Positions 1 through 7,754 of a stretch of 64,000 bases of DNA are shown in pieces. The notes under the pieces are model-generated. The model ran no database searches. It saw nothing but the letters and a program-made list of their open reading frames with translations, and had not been told where the DNA came from. The DNA comes from Labilithrix sp. (GTDB lineage Bacteria; Myxococcota_A; Polyangia; Polyangiales; Polyangiaceae). Position numbers and translations under genes: made by a program. The first letter of the stretch is position 1. Every line of letters begins with the position of its first letter. The stretch is taken from positions 1 through 64,000 of the forward strand of contig JAHBWE010000008.1 of assembly GCA_019637155.1 (NCBI GenBank), given 5' to 3'.

Positions 1-618
1 CATCGGCTGCGCCGCGGCGGCACGCGGCGGCGGCGCTCCGCCGAAGCTCATCGGCTGCGCCGCGGGGGCGCGAACGGTGTCGAGCTCGAGGACCTGCCGC
101 ATCCGCGCGAGCGCGCGCGACACGCGCATGCGGACGGTGCCCTCTCGAAGCCCGAACGCGTGCGCGAGCTCGTCGTAGTCGAGGCCGTTCTTGAAGCGGA
201 GGACGACGAGCGCGCGATCGCCCTCGGCGAGCGCGTCGAGCGCCCGGAGGACGAGCGATCGATCCGCGAGCCACTCGCTCCCGAACGCGGTCGTGTCGGG
301 ATGCTCGTCGGGATCGGGCGCGCCTTCGTCGAGCGTGCCGCCCCACGGGTCACGCTTCCGCGCGCGCAGGTAGTCGATGCAACGGTTCCGCGCGATCGAG
401 AGGAGCCACGTCCGCGGCGCGGCGTCGCCGCGGTACGAAGCGAGCCCGCGGATCGCGTCCCCGAAGACGTCCTGCGTGAGGTCCTCCGCGGCGGAGCGAT
501 CGCGCACCATCGCGACGCACGTCGCGAGCACGTCCGAGCCGTACGCGACGACGAGCGACGACGCCGCGCGGCGGAGGTTCCCGGCCTTGATGTGCTGCTC
601 GAGCTCGGACGAAGACAC
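1..618 (-). CDS. ECF-family RNA polymerase sigma factor, C-terminus beyond left edge
   Basis: Extracytoplasmic-function sigma-70 factor that would direct RNA polymerase to a dedicated promoter set. Reading from the GTG at 618, the first in-frame start after an upstream stop, region 2 lies at about residues 20-88, with the EDLTQDVF core near 45-52 and the TWLLSIARN segment at 70-78. Region 4 lies at about 117-170, with the helix-turn-helix around the DELAHAFGLREGTVR segment. The frame stays open for some 35 more residues, which are Ala/Pro-rich and contain the pentapeptide AAQPM twice. The protein therefore continues past region 4, possibly into an extension or fused anti-sigma segment that is not visible. 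No convincing ribosome binding site precedes the GTG. The target regulon is unknown. Confidence 0.85.
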   Translation of the reverse strand, partial: MSSSELEQHIKAGNLRRAASSLVVAYGSDVLATCVAMVRDRSAAEDLTQDVFGDAIRGLASYRGDAAPRTWLLSIARNRCIDYLRARKRDPWGGTLDEGAPDPDEHPDTTAFGSEWLADRSLVLRALDALAEGDRALVVLRFKNGLDYDELAHAFGLREGTVRMRVSRALARMRQVLELDTVRAPAAQPMSFGGAPPPRAAAAQPM

Positions 619-646
619 GACGCCGAGGATACGACGAACGGCGCCC

Positions 647-658
647 GTGATCTGTCAC
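647..658. promoter_or_regulatory. Short palindrome between the sigma factor and the divergent gene
   Basis: Perfect inverted repeat GTGATCTGTCAC (GTGA-N4-TCAC), about 30 bp upstream of the sigma factor GTG in the 142-bp divergent intergenic region. Its half-sites resemble those of CRP/FNR-family operators, but the spacing is 4 rather than 6 bases. It may be an operator or a coincidence. Confidence 0.25.
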
Positions 659-760
659 ACGGCCCTCGACGATTTTTCGCAAACGCCGGTAACGACGCGA
701 CTCTTTCACCATCGCACGGAGACCGTGTGACGGCGCGCGGAGGTCGTTCGTCCCATCGGC

Positions 761-1750
761 ATGACCCTCCAAGACACCCTCGCGCTCGGCGACGGCCTGA
801 CCGTCTCGTTCCTCCGCACGCTCCGCATCCCCGACGACGGCAAGACCTACCCGCTCCCGCCCGGCCTCGGTCGCTTCCCGATCCGGCGCGTCGACGACTA
901 CGCCTCGAAGGTGCCGGCCGAGTGGCGCGAGCACGGCGGCGTCTTCCTCCCGATGTACCAGCGCGAGGCGATGTGGATCTCGTTCGCGGGCGAGCACTGG
1001 AAGCCGCGCGCGGTGAAGGTCGGCCTCGGCAAGGTGTGCGCGCTCACCGGCGAGCGATGGAAGGACGGGCTCTCGTCGCGTCCGCAGAACTACCTCGTGA
1101 CGCCGCCGCAGCCGTGGCTCGACGGCATCGCGGTGAAGAAGGGGATCATCCGCCAGTTCGTCGCGATGCCGCTCGGCCTCGGCTACACGGTCGAAGGTCA
1201 GGTCACCGGCGACGAGTCGGTCGGCGGCCTCCAGCTCCAGGTCTTCGAGCCTAAGCCGGGCCGCTTCCCGAACGAGCCGCCGGAGCGGCTCTGGCGCGCC
1301 GGCTTCGGCGGCGCCCCGTGCATGCCGATGTGCGCGGCCCCGGCGCCGGGCGGGGCGATGGGGCTCGCCGCCGGCGGACGCATGAAGCAGAGCATCTACC
1401 CCGATCCGCACGGCATCGACGCGTGGGACCCGGCGCGGACGTCCCGCGTCTTCGTCCACATCGTGAGCTCCGAGCTCTGGCGCGAGATCACGGGCGAGGA
1501 GCCGCCGGCGTCGCCGATCACGGCGCGCGACTACGCGCAGCACGGCCTCCCGTGGTTCGAGCTCTACGACGAAGCGCGCGGCGCGATCGCAGGCAGCGAT
1601 CGCCTCGCCGGGATCAAGAGCGTGAAGGAGATGGACATGGAGAAGAGCAAGCTCCCGCTCCAGGACGACGCGCCGGTGAACGTCGGCCCCGTCACGAAGC
1701 TGTGGAACGCCCTCGGCCACGCGGTCGGCGTCCGCGACGGCAAGTGGTGA
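761..1750 (+). CDS. Conserved-looking hypothetical protein, 329 residues
   Basis: I do not recognise a named family. The protein is soluble, with no signal peptide or membrane segment. It is rich in Trp, Pro and Gly and reads as one globular domain. Cys and Met cluster around the CMPMC motif near residues 187-191, followed by a Gly-rich stretch and a GRMKQ segment, which could be a metal or cofactor site (inference). Codon use matches the neighbours and the frame is uninterrupted, so it is very likely a real gene. A purine-rich GGAGG lies about 19 nt upstream, too far to be a normal ribosome binding site. It is divergent from the sigma factor, and no operon partner is evident. Confidence 0.7.
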   Translation: MTLQDTLALGDGLTVSFLRTLRIPDDGKTYPLPPGLGRFPIRRVDDYASKVPAEWREHGGVFLPMYQREAMWISFAGEHWKPRAVKVGLGKVCALTGERWKDGLSSRPQNYLVTPPQPWLDGIAVKKGIIRQFVAMPLGLGYTVEGQVTGDESVGGLQLQVFEPKPGRFPNEPPERLWRAGFGGAPCMPMCAAPAPGGAMGLAAGGRMKQSIYPDPHGIDAWDPARTSRVFVHIVSSELWREITGEEPPASPITARDYAQHGLPWFELYDEARGAIAGSDRLAGIKSVKEMDMEKSKLPLQDDAPVNVGPVTKLWNALGHAVGVRDGKW

Positions 1751-1774
1751 GCGCGCCTTCGATCCTTCTGCTCC

Positions 1775-2539
1775 TCATCGTGGGGGCGCGCCGCAGTTGG
1801 GGCACGACGGGGTCTGCCGGACGAGGAAGCGCGAGCGACAGTACGAGCACGTCATCGGCTCGGAGCCGGAGAGCGACGGGGGCGCGCCGGGAGGAGGGAG
1901 CGGCGCCGGGTCGACACGCGCGATCCCGAAGGCGACCTGACCGAGCAGCCATGCTCCCCGCGCGACCCGGTCGAAGACGCCTGCCCCGAGCTGGTGCAAG
2001 CCGTCGGACCACATGAGGAACAGAGAGCCTCCGTCGCGAACGAGGAGCCGCGAGATGCGGTCGCCGACCATGCACGCAGCGAGGTTCTGCCGAACCTCGG
2101 GGGGCAACGCGTCGTAGATCGCGAGCACGCGCGGGAGCTCGGCGCTCGTCGCTTCGACGAAGTACCCTCGCCCGAAGAAGACCTTCTCCTTCTCCTTCGC
2201 TCCTCGATCTTCCCAGGCGCTCGCGTTCGCTCCGCTGAAGGCTCCCGCCTTGGGGATCGCGTCCTCGTCGAAGCACAGGTGGATCGTGGTCGCGGTCGGG
2301 TTGGGCGCCCGCATCTCCCACTCGAAGAGCGCGAAGTTGGTGTCGATCTTCCCGCGCACGGGCGCGCCGTGCCAGGTGCCGCGCATCTCGACCTCGGCGT
2401 CGGCGCCGCGCTCGACGATCTCGTGCCCTTGCAGGTACTGCCTGCCGATGGCGTCGAGGAACGCGCGCGCCATCGACAGCTTCGCCGGGTCGGCCTCGTC
2501 GAGGGCGTAGAGCTGTTGGACGTGCTGCTCCCAGGACAT
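1775..2539 (-). CDS. Hypothetical protein with C-terminal zinc ribbon
   Basis: Unknown function, 254 residues from the ATG at 2539. That start is preceded by GGAG with 6-nt spacing, which favours it over a TTG four codons upstream. The last 30 residues contain CSYC and CPNC pairs about 14 residues apart, a typical treble-clef or rubredoxin-like zinc ribbon. A Pro-rich linker separates this from a globular N-terminal part. The N-terminal part resembles no family I can name. It is probably cytosolic. It converges on the hypothetical gene ending at 1750. Confidence 0.7.
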   Translation of the reverse strand: MSWEQHVQQLYALDEADPAKLSMARAFLDAIGRQYLQGHEIVERGADAEVEMRGTWHGAPVRGKIDTNFALFEWEMRAPNPTATTIHLCFDEDAIPKAGAFSGANASAWEDRGAKEKEKVFFGRGYFVEATSAELPRVLAIYDALPPEVRQNLAACMVGDRISRLLVRDGGSLFLMWSDGLHQLGAGVFDRVARGAWLLGQVAFGIARVDPAPLPPPGAPPSLSGSEPMTCSYCRSRFLVRQTPSCPNCGAPPR

Positions 2540-2567
2540 CGCCTTCTCCAAAATCTCCGCGAGCAGT

Positions 2568-2737
2568 CTAGCAGACCTGCGAGGACGTCGACCCGTGACG
2601 CCTCACGTGCCCCTCGACGGCCGGCGCGGCGCTCGCTGCGGCGCTCGGCGCGGCGTCGGGTGCGGCGCCCGGCGCGTTCGTCTTCTCCTGACACGCGACG
2701 ACGGTGAGGCGAGAACGAGCGCGTATCTTTTCATCAT
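2568..2737 (-). pseudogene. Possible frameshifted small lipoprotein
   Basis: From the ATG at 2737 a short signal-like stretch (MMKRYALVLA) runs into a basic nonsense reading. In another frame the same DNA encodes LTVVACQEKT followed by an Ala/Pro-rich linker, which is exactly what a lipobox plus mature lipoprotein N-terminus looks like. Joining them needs one indel near 2706. A TAGTAT hexamer lies 9 nt before the ATG. This could be a decayed lipoprotein gene or chance in GC-rich DNA. Confidence 0.28.
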
Positions 2738-2758
2738 CCGCGCGCGATACTACATGCC

Positions 2759-3985
2759 ATGTCCCGCGTCCGCCTCGCCTCGCTGATCGCCCTCGTCGCT
2801 CTCGCCGGCTGCAGCAAGAAGGCGACCGGCCCCGGCAACCAGGTGCCGGGGCAGCCGGTCGAGACGAAGGCGGCGAACGCGCCCGAGCAGCGAGCCGCGT
2901 TCGCGGGGCAGACGCGCGCGCCCTTCCGCGGCGCCGGGGTCGCGTTCGACGTGCGCGTCGTCGCGCGCGGCCTCCATCATCCGTGGTCGGTCGCGTTCCT
3001 CCCCGATCGGCGCATGCTCGTCACCGAGCGCCGCGGGCGCCTCCTCTTGATCGGGACCGACGGCGCGAAGTCGGAGGCGCTCGCGGGCGTGCCGAAGGTG
3101 ATGGCGGAGGATCAGGGCGGCCTCCTCGACGTCGCGGTCGCGCCGACGTTCGCCGAGGACGGCGTCGTCTACCTCACGTTCTCGGAGCCGCGCGAGGGAG
3201 GAAACGGGACCGCGCTCGCGCGCGCGAAGCTGCTCCTCGACGGTACGCCGCGGCTCGACGGCGCGCAGATCGTCTGGCGCATGACGCCGACGCTCGAGTC
3301 GACGAAGCACTTCGGCGCGCGCATCGTGTTCGCGCCCGACGGGAACCTCTTCGTCACCCTCGGCGAGCGATCGATCCTCGAAGGCCGGCGCCAGGCGCAG
3401 CGCCTCGACAGCGCCTTCGGCAAGGTCGTCCGCCTCCGCCCGGACGGGAGCGCGCCGCCGGACAACCCGTTCGTCGGACGCGCCGGCGCGCTGCCGGAGA
3501 TCTGGTCGATCGGGCATCGGAACATCCAGGCCGCCGCGCTCCACCCGCAGACGAAGGAGCTCTGGGTCGTCGAGCACGGCGCGCGCGGCGGCGACGAGGT
3601 CAACGTCGCGCGCAAAGGAAAGGACTACGGCTGGCCGACGATCGCGTACGGCATCGAGTACGGTGGCGGGAAGATCGGCGAGGGCATCACGCAGAAGGAA
3701 GGGATGGAGCAGCCGGTCTACTACTGGGATCCGATCATCGCGCCGTCGGGCGCCGCCTTCTACGACGGCGCCGCGTTCCCGGCGTGGAGAGGCAGCTTGT
3801 TCGTCGGCGCCCTCGCGGGCAAGCACCTCGCGCGCCTCTCGCTCGAGGGCGATCGCGTCGTCGGCGAAGAGCGGCTCCTCGTCGATCGCGCGCGCGTCCG
3901 CGACGTCCGCGTCGGCCCGAGCGGCACGCTCTTCGTCCTCACCGACGCCGAGGACGGCGAGCTGCTCGAGCTGGTCGCGAAGTAG
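2759..3985 (+). CDS. PQQ-dependent sugar dehydrogenase (Gdh/sorbosone dehydrogenase family), lipoprotein
   Basis: Six-bladed beta-propeller dehydrogenase of the glucose/sorbosone dehydrogenase family (soluble GDH-B/Asd-like), which uses PQQ to oxidise sugars or aldoses in the periplasm. Residues 1-18 form a lipoprotein signal with lipobox LAGC (Cys18). Family signatures are visible: the HHPWSVAFLPD opening at about 76-86, a GGLLDVAV segment near 120, the WSIGHRNIQ motif near 247 that supplies a PQQ/active-site His, and the EHGARGGDEVN calcium/PQQ loop near 272. Length (408 aa) is typical. Its stop codon directly abuts that of the convergent hydrolase. The substrate cannot be read from sequence. 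Confidence 0.9.
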   Translation: MSRVRLASLIALVALAGCSKKATGPGNQVPGQPVETKAANAPEQRAAFAGQTRAPFRGAGVAFDVRVVARGLHHPWSVAFLPDRRMLVTERRGRLLLIGTDGAKSEALAGVPKVMAEDQGGLLDVAVAPTFAEDGVVYLTFSEPREGGNGTALARAKLLLDGTPRLDGAQIVWRMTPTLESTKHFGARIVFAPDGNLFVTLGERSILEGRRQAQRLDSAFGKVVRLRPDGSAPPDNPFVGRAGALPEIWSIGHRNIQAAALHPQTKELWVVEHGARGGDEVNVARKGKDYGWPTIAYGIEYGGGKIGEGITQKEGMEQPVYYWDPIIAPSGAAFYDGAAFPAWRGSLFVGALAGKHLARLSLEGDRVVGEERLLVDRARVRDVRVGPSGTLFVLTDAEDGELLELVAK

Positions 3986-4786
3986 CTATTCGTCGAGGAG
4001 CGCGCGGATCGCGGCCTCGGCCTCGGCGGCCGCCTCGATCCAGAACATGTGACCGATCCCTTCGAGCATCACGAGGCGCGCGCCGGGGATCGCGTCCGCG
4101 AGGAGCCGCGCGTTCCCGGGCGGGATCACGCGATCGAGATCGCCGGTGAGCACCAGCGTCGGCGCGCGGATGCCCGGGAGGCGCGCCGCCGCGTCGTGGC
4201 TCGCGACCGCGGCGAGCTGTCCTTGGAAGCCCGCCGGCGTCATCCGGTTCGCGAGCCCGTACGTCACGAGCTCCTCGAAGACGTCCGCGCTCGCCGCGAG
4301 GAAACGCGGGCTGAAGTTGAGCGCGAGGAGGCGGCGCACCGTCGCCTCCGCGCCGCCCTTCCCGACGTTCGCGAAGGAGGCGAGGACGTCGGGCCCCGGG
4401 AGGATCGCCCCGCGTCCGCCCGGCGTCGTGCAGGCGAGGACCAGCTTCGCGACGCGATCGGGCGCGCGCAGCGCAAGCTCCTGCGCGATCATCCCGCCCA
4501 TGCTCACGCCGAGGACGCTCGCCTCCGCGACGCCGAGCTGATCGAGGAGCGCGAGCGCGTCGCCCGCCATCTGCGCGGTCGAATACGGACCGGCCGGCGC
4601 CGACGTCTCGCCCGCGCCGCGGTTGTCGAACGTGACGACGCGGTAGCGGTCCTCGAAGCGCGCCGGGAACCCGCGCCAGTGTCCGGACGTCCCGCTGAGC
4701 CCCATGATCGCGAGGAGCACCGGCGCGTCGTCCCTCCCGCGCGACTCGTAGGCGAGCTCGAGATCCCCGATGACGACCTTGGGCAT
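3986..4786 (-). CDS. Alpha/beta-fold hydrolase
   Basis: Serine hydrolase of the alpha/beta-hydrolase superfamily, 266 residues. The nucleophile elbow GVSMGG places the catalytic Ser at 95. The oxyanion region MGLSG is near 28-32, the DNRGAGET segment near 54-61, the acid is in TGDLDR (Asp216 or 218) and the catalytic His is in GIGHMF (His246). It resembles the 3-oxoadipate enol-lactonase/haloperoxidase-like group, but the substrate is not predictable. The ATG at 4786 is followed immediately by the conserved N-terminus. A TAGGAC box lies 5 nt upstream, inside the end of the SPFH gene, so it may have its own promoter despite being 8 bp downstream of that gene. Confidence 0.85.
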   Translation of the reverse strand: MPKVVIGDLELAYESRGRDDAPVLLAIMGLSGTSGHWRGFPARFEDRYRVVTFDNRGAGETSAPAGPYSTAQMAGDALALLDQLGVAEASVLGVSMGGMIAQELALRAPDRVAKLVLACTTPGGRGAILPGPDVLASFANVGKGGAEATVRRLLALNFSPRFLAASADVFEELVTYGLANRMTPAGFQGQLAAVASHDAAARLPGIRAPTLVLTGDLDRVIPPGNARLLADAIPGARLVMLEGIGHMFWIEAAAEAEAAIRALLDE

Positions 4787-4794
4787 CGCTCGTC

Positions 4795-5733
4795 CTACCG
4801 CGCCGGGAGGGCCGTCGACGGCGGCGGCGGCGGCGTGGCGGCGGCGGACGGTCCGGAGAGCTGCGGCAGGTTGAAGGGGTTGGGCGCGGCGAGGATCATG
4901 TTCCCGCGCGCGCCGGCCTCGCGGTAGATCTCGGGCAGGCGGAGCACGAGCTCGTACTGCACGTAGGCCGGGTTCTTCGCGAGCGCGGCGCCGACCTTCT
5001 CGATCTTCACGACCGCGACCTCGGCCTCCTGCTCCGCGAGCTTGCGGCGGATCGTCATCGTCTCCACCTCGGCGGTGACGCGCTCGCGCTCCGCGATCGA
5101 CTTGTCGCGCATGACCGCCTGCGCCGCGCGCTCCAGGTTCGCGGTGTCGAGCGCCTGCGGGAACTGGAGGTGAGAGATGTTCACCTCGTAGACCTTCACC
5201 AGCTTCTTCTCGCGCGTCGCCATGATCTCGTTGAAGCGCCGCTTCACCCCGTCGGCGACGGCGGCCTGCTTCTCGTTCAGCTCGTTCGCGCGGAGCGGCG
5301 ACACGAACTCGCGCGCCGCCTCGCCGATCGCGGGCTGCACGTAGGTGTCGTAGACGCGCCGCGCGCTCACGGTGTCCTCCTGATCGGGACGCAGGTTCGT
5401 GATGAGCTGCTGGACTCCTTCGTCCGAGCAATCGGCGCTGAAGCGCACGACGATGTCGAACCCGAAGTGCACGCCGTCGTGGGTGAGGGTGTCGAGCGAC
5501 TCGCGGACGGTGGTGGTGGAGCAGTCGACGATGCGGAGCTCGTTGTACAGACCGAGGAAGTGCGTGCCGGGATCGAGCACCGGTCCGCTGATGCCGTCGC
5601 CGCCGGTGTAGAGCGCGAAGAGACCGGTCCGGGAGAACTTCCGCCCGCGATGGGCCTGCGGGATGTCCATCGTCGCGCAGCCGGACGCCGCGACGCACAA
5701 GAGCAGCAACGAGATGAGTGAACGAATGCGCAT
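4795..5733 (-). CDS. SPFH/Band 7 (prohibitin-like) lipoprotein
   Basis: Member of the SPFH (stomatin/prohibitin/flotillin/HflK) superfamily, 312 residues. It carries a lipoprotein signal (lipobox ASGC, Cys19) instead of the transmembrane anchor usual for these proteins. The SPFH core spans about residues 25-200: the LDPGTHFL segment, beta strands, then a charged coiled-coil region at about 190-260 with the typical ERERVTAE and AEQEAEV heptads. The tail is Pro/Ala-rich. It probably forms oligomeric membrane scaffolds in the outer or inner membrane leaflet facing the periplasm (inference). A TACGAC box 6 nt before the ATG suggests a leaderless promoter. The alpha/beta hydrolase follows by 8 bp. 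Confidence 0.85.
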   Translation of the reverse strand: MRIRSLISLLLLCVAASGCATMDIPQAHRGRKFSRTGLFALYTGGDGISGPVLDPGTHFLGLYNELRIVDCSTTTVRESLDTLTHDGVHFGFDIVVRFSADCSDEGVQQLITNLRPDQEDTVSARRVYDTYVQPAIGEAAREFVSPLRANELNEKQAAVADGVKRRFNEIMATREKKLVKVYEVNISHLQFPQALDTANLERAAQAVMRDKSIAERERVTAEVETMTIRRKLAEQEAEVAVVKIEKVGAALAKNPAYVQYELVLRLPEIYREAGARGNMILAAPNPFNLPQLSGPSAAATPPPPPSTALPAR

Positions 5734-5739
5734 GATTCC

Positions 5740-5745
5740 GTCGTA
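5740..5745 (-). promoter_or_regulatory. -10-like box (TACGAC) for SPFH lipoprotein
   Basis: Sits 6 nt before the ATG at 5733. There is no ribosome binding site, consistent with a leaderless transcript. Confidence 0.4.
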
Positions 5746-5771
5746 GCCGAAAAACCGCTGCCCGCGTGCGG

Positions 5772-5777
5772 TATGCT
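5772..5777 (+). promoter_or_regulatory. -10-like box (TATGCT) for GRAM/PH-like protein
   Basis: TATGCT ends 6 nt before the ATG at 5784. Together with the absence of a Shine-Dalgarno sequence it selects that ATG over the GTG at 5766. Confidence 0.5.
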
Positions 5778-5783
5778 CCGCGC

Positions 5784-6548
5784 ATGGTGCTGCTGCCCGA
5801 GATCGAGGCCCTCGACCTCCGGCCCGACGAGACCGTCGTCGCGGAGTGGCTCGTCGACCACACCCAGGGCGGCGCGCCGAAGCACGGGCAGCTGACGCTG
5901 ACCAACCAGCGCCTCGCCTTCCAGCCGGTGAAGCTCGGCGTCGCCGTCCACGCCGCGCTGCTGGTCTCCGGCGCGCCGGCGAGCGGCGGCGATCCGTGGG
6001 CGACCTGGCTCCTCGACGTCGCGAAGGTCGTCGAGGAGCCGGAGACGGAGCGGCTCGGGGAGAAGGGGCGTCCGCTCGTCATCGAGCAGCGGTTCGGCCT
6101 CGACGACGAAGCCTTCTTCGTCATCGGCGGCACCGGCGAGGCCGCGTCCGCGATCCGGGACGCGATCGCGAAGGTGGTCCCCGGCGCCGAGCCCGCGCAC
6201 GAGCGCTGGAGCGTCGACGCCGACTGGGTGCAGGGGGTGCTCGCGGTCGGCGGGAGGCTCGCGCAGATCGGGACGTCGCTCGTCTTCTTCCCGAGCAGCT
6301 TCGAGAAGGCGATGGACACGATCCTCTCCGCGCTCGGGCGCGACACGCCGCCGGAGGTCCGCGCGATCCCGCTCGCCGACGTCGCGGCGATGGCGAAGCT
6401 GGAGGGAGAGCTGAGCATCGAGAACGCCCTCGCGGGCGGCCTCCGCGATCGCCTCGAGCTCCGGCGCAAGAGCGGCGGCGCGGAGCAGTTCGTCGTCGGC
6501 GACATCGAGAAGGTCATGAAGCGCATCGAGCGCTGCATCGCCGAGTGA
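5784..6548 (+). CDS. Hypothetical protein with two GRAM/PH-like halves
   Basis: Unknown function, 254 residues, cytosolic. Two regions look like GRAM/bacterial PH-fold strands. In the first, LTLTNQRLAF is near 37-46. In the second, an IGTSLVFFPS strand is near 165-174, followed by a helix and a PLADVAAM strand near 203. The arrangement suggests a tandem lipid- or protein-binding module (inference). The start was placed at ATG 5784 rather than GTG 5766 because a TATGCT box sits between them at leaderless spacing. The gene is divergent from the SPFH lipoprotein, with only 50 bp between starts, so the two may share regulation. Confidence 0.65.
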   Translation: MVLLPEIEALDLRPDETVVAEWLVDHTQGGAPKHGQLTLTNQRLAFQPVKLGVAVHAALLVSGAPASGGDPWATWLLDVAKVVEEPETERLGEKGRPLVIEQRFGLDDEAFFVIGGTGEAASAIRDAIAKVVPGAEPAHERWSVDADWVQGVLAVGGRLAQIGTSLVFFPSSFEKAMDTILSALGRDTPPEVRAIPLADVAAMAKLEGELSIENALAGGLRDRLELRRKSGGAEQFVVGDIEKVMKRIERCIAE

Positions 6549-6554
6549 TACGTT
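6549..6554 (+). promoter_or_regulatory. -10-like box (TACGTT) for short ORF
   Basis: TACGTT ends exactly 6 nt before the ATG at 6561, matching the spacing at the other leaderless starts in the window. Confidence 0.4.
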
Positions 6555-6560
6555 CGAGGC

Positions 6561-6662
6561 ATGTGGCTCCTCTTCGGCAAGAAGGTCACGACCGAGCGCG
6601 TCCCGAACGGCAAGCGCGTCGAGCGGCATTGTTCGGCTTGCCAAGACCGCATCGGCCCGTAG
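6561..6662 (+). CDS. 33-residue peptide, possibly a truncated zinc-ribbon protein
   Basis: Short reading frame starting MWLLFGKKV and containing one HCSAC motif near residues 23-27 before the stop. That looks like the first half of a Cys4 zinc ribbon, as found at the N-terminus of small regulatory or membrane proteins. The second CxxC is missing, so this may be a gene shortened by a stop or deletion. It is preceded by a well-placed TACGTT box and follows the GRAM/PH-like gene by 12 bp. The 68 bp downstream (to 6730) hold nothing recognisable. Confidence 0.4.
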   Translation: MWLLFGKKVTTERVPNGKRVERHCSACQDRIGP

Positions 6663-6730
6663 CGACGAGGGGACGCTCAGCGGACCGCGAGCACGAGGTC
6701 GACGATCCCCGCCTTCGGATCCCGATGAGC

Positions 6731-7267
6731 TCACGCCCGGCGCGCTTCGTACACGAGCATGCGCGCGCCGCCTTCGACGTGCTCGCCGACCTGCTTCATG
6801 CCGACGTGCTCGAGGAGGCGCTTCGAGGCGCGATGCCAGTCCGTCGTCGTCGCGCGCACGCTCGAGCACTCGGGCTGCGCGAGGGCCCACGCGATGCACT
6901 CGGCGAGCGCCTCGCGCGCGTAGCCCTTCCCCTGGCTCGCGTCCTCCACGCCGAACGCGACCTCGGCGACCCCGTCGGGGCCGGGCCGGCCGTGAAACAC
7001 GACGCTGCCGACGACGCGCGCGGGCGCCTCGCGCGTGACCATCAAGCGATCGCCCCAGAGCCGCGTGTCGGGCGCGGCCACGATCGCGTCGAGCGACGCC
7101 GAGAACGCCTGCTCGACGAGCGCGCGGCTCGGCCACGTCCACGGCAGCTCGGCGCCGACGAGCGCCTCGAGCTCCGGGCGCGGCCGCCCTTCGAGGAGCG
7201 CGCGCACCACGGCGAGAGAGAAGGGTCGAAGCTCGAGGCGCGCCGTCGTCAGGGCCGCGGAGGACAT
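6731..7267 (-). CDS. GNAT-family N-acetyltransferase (RimJ/RimL-like)
   Basis: Acetyl-CoA-dependent acetyltransferase of the RimJ/RimL/SpeG-type GNAT group, 178 residues. The family start TTARLELRPF (about 7-16), the VVFHGRPGPDG strand-turn near 92, the acetyl-CoA loop DASQGKGYAREAL at about 109-121 (Q/RxxGxG/A) and the SKRLLEHVGM segment near 147 are all visible. These enzymes acetylate protein N-termini, antibiotics or polyamines; the acceptor here is unknown. A TACGAT box 6 nt before the ATG marks the start. The stop at 6731 leaves a 68-bp gap to the short ORF. Confidence 0.9.
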   Translation of the reverse strand: MSSAALTTARLELRPFSLAVVRALLEGRPRPELEALVGAELPWTWPSRALVEQAFSASLDAIVAAPDTRLWGDRLMVTREAPARVVGSVVFHGRPGPDGVAEVAFGVEDASQGKGYAREALAECIAWALAQPECSSVRATTTDWHRASKRLLEHVGMKQVGEHVEGGARMLVYEARRA

Positions 7268-7273
7268 CGCCCC

Positions 7274-7279
7274 ATCGTA
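7274..7279 (-). promoter_or_regulatory. -10-like box (TACGAT) for GNAT gene
   Basis: TACGAT with a 6-nt gap to the ATG at 7267. An unrelated TACGAT on the plus strand lies 25 bp away and may serve the divergent gene at 7328. Confidence 0.5.
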
Positions 7280-7327
7280 CGCGCATGTCGCGCACGCGCG
7301 CAGTACGATGTCGGTCCGGAAGCGGTC

Positions 7328-7645
7328 ATGATCAAGCGCGACTATCTCGAGGCCCTCATCGAACAGCTCACCGCCGCCGTCGAGCGGGCGCTCGGGCACG
7401 TCGGCTCCAAGCGCCCCGACGACGCGCGTCGCGAGATCGACGCGGCGTACCAGCAGGTCGGTCTCTCCGCCCTCGTCGTCGATCGCCTCGACGCAGCGTC
7501 GGTCCGCATGATGGCGGGCGACAAGGTCGAGGCGCTCGTGCACCTCCTCGAGGCCGACGCGCGTGTCTCCTCGCTCCTCGGCGACGAAGCGCGCGCGAGG
7601 CGCCGGGCCGCGCTGTGCGCCGCGCTCCGTCGCATGGTCGAGTGA
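7328..7645 (+). CDS. Small hypothetical helical protein, 105 residues
   Basis: Unrecognised. The sequence is almost entirely amphipathic helix (Ala, Leu, Arg, Glu and Asp rich), without a signal peptide or Cys. It could be a small helical-bundle or coiled-coil adaptor. The ATG is preceded by GGAAG at ribosome-binding spacing, and a TACGAT hexamer lies 18 nt upstream, so this transcript would have a short leader. It is divergent from the GNAT gene. Confidence 0.55.
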   Translation: MIKRDYLEALIEQLTAAVERALGHVGSKRPDDARREIDAAYQQVGLSALVVDRLDAASVRMMAGDKVEALVHLLEADARVSSLLGDEARARRRAALCAALRRMVE

Positions 7646-7754
7646 TCCTCGACCGGTGACAGGTGAGGGCGCGAGGACGCTGCCGGCGCTCGAGCTGGAC
7701 CACGAAACGCACGTGATCCGCGCTTGGCCTGCCGCTTGCTCTCGCGCGCGAGGA

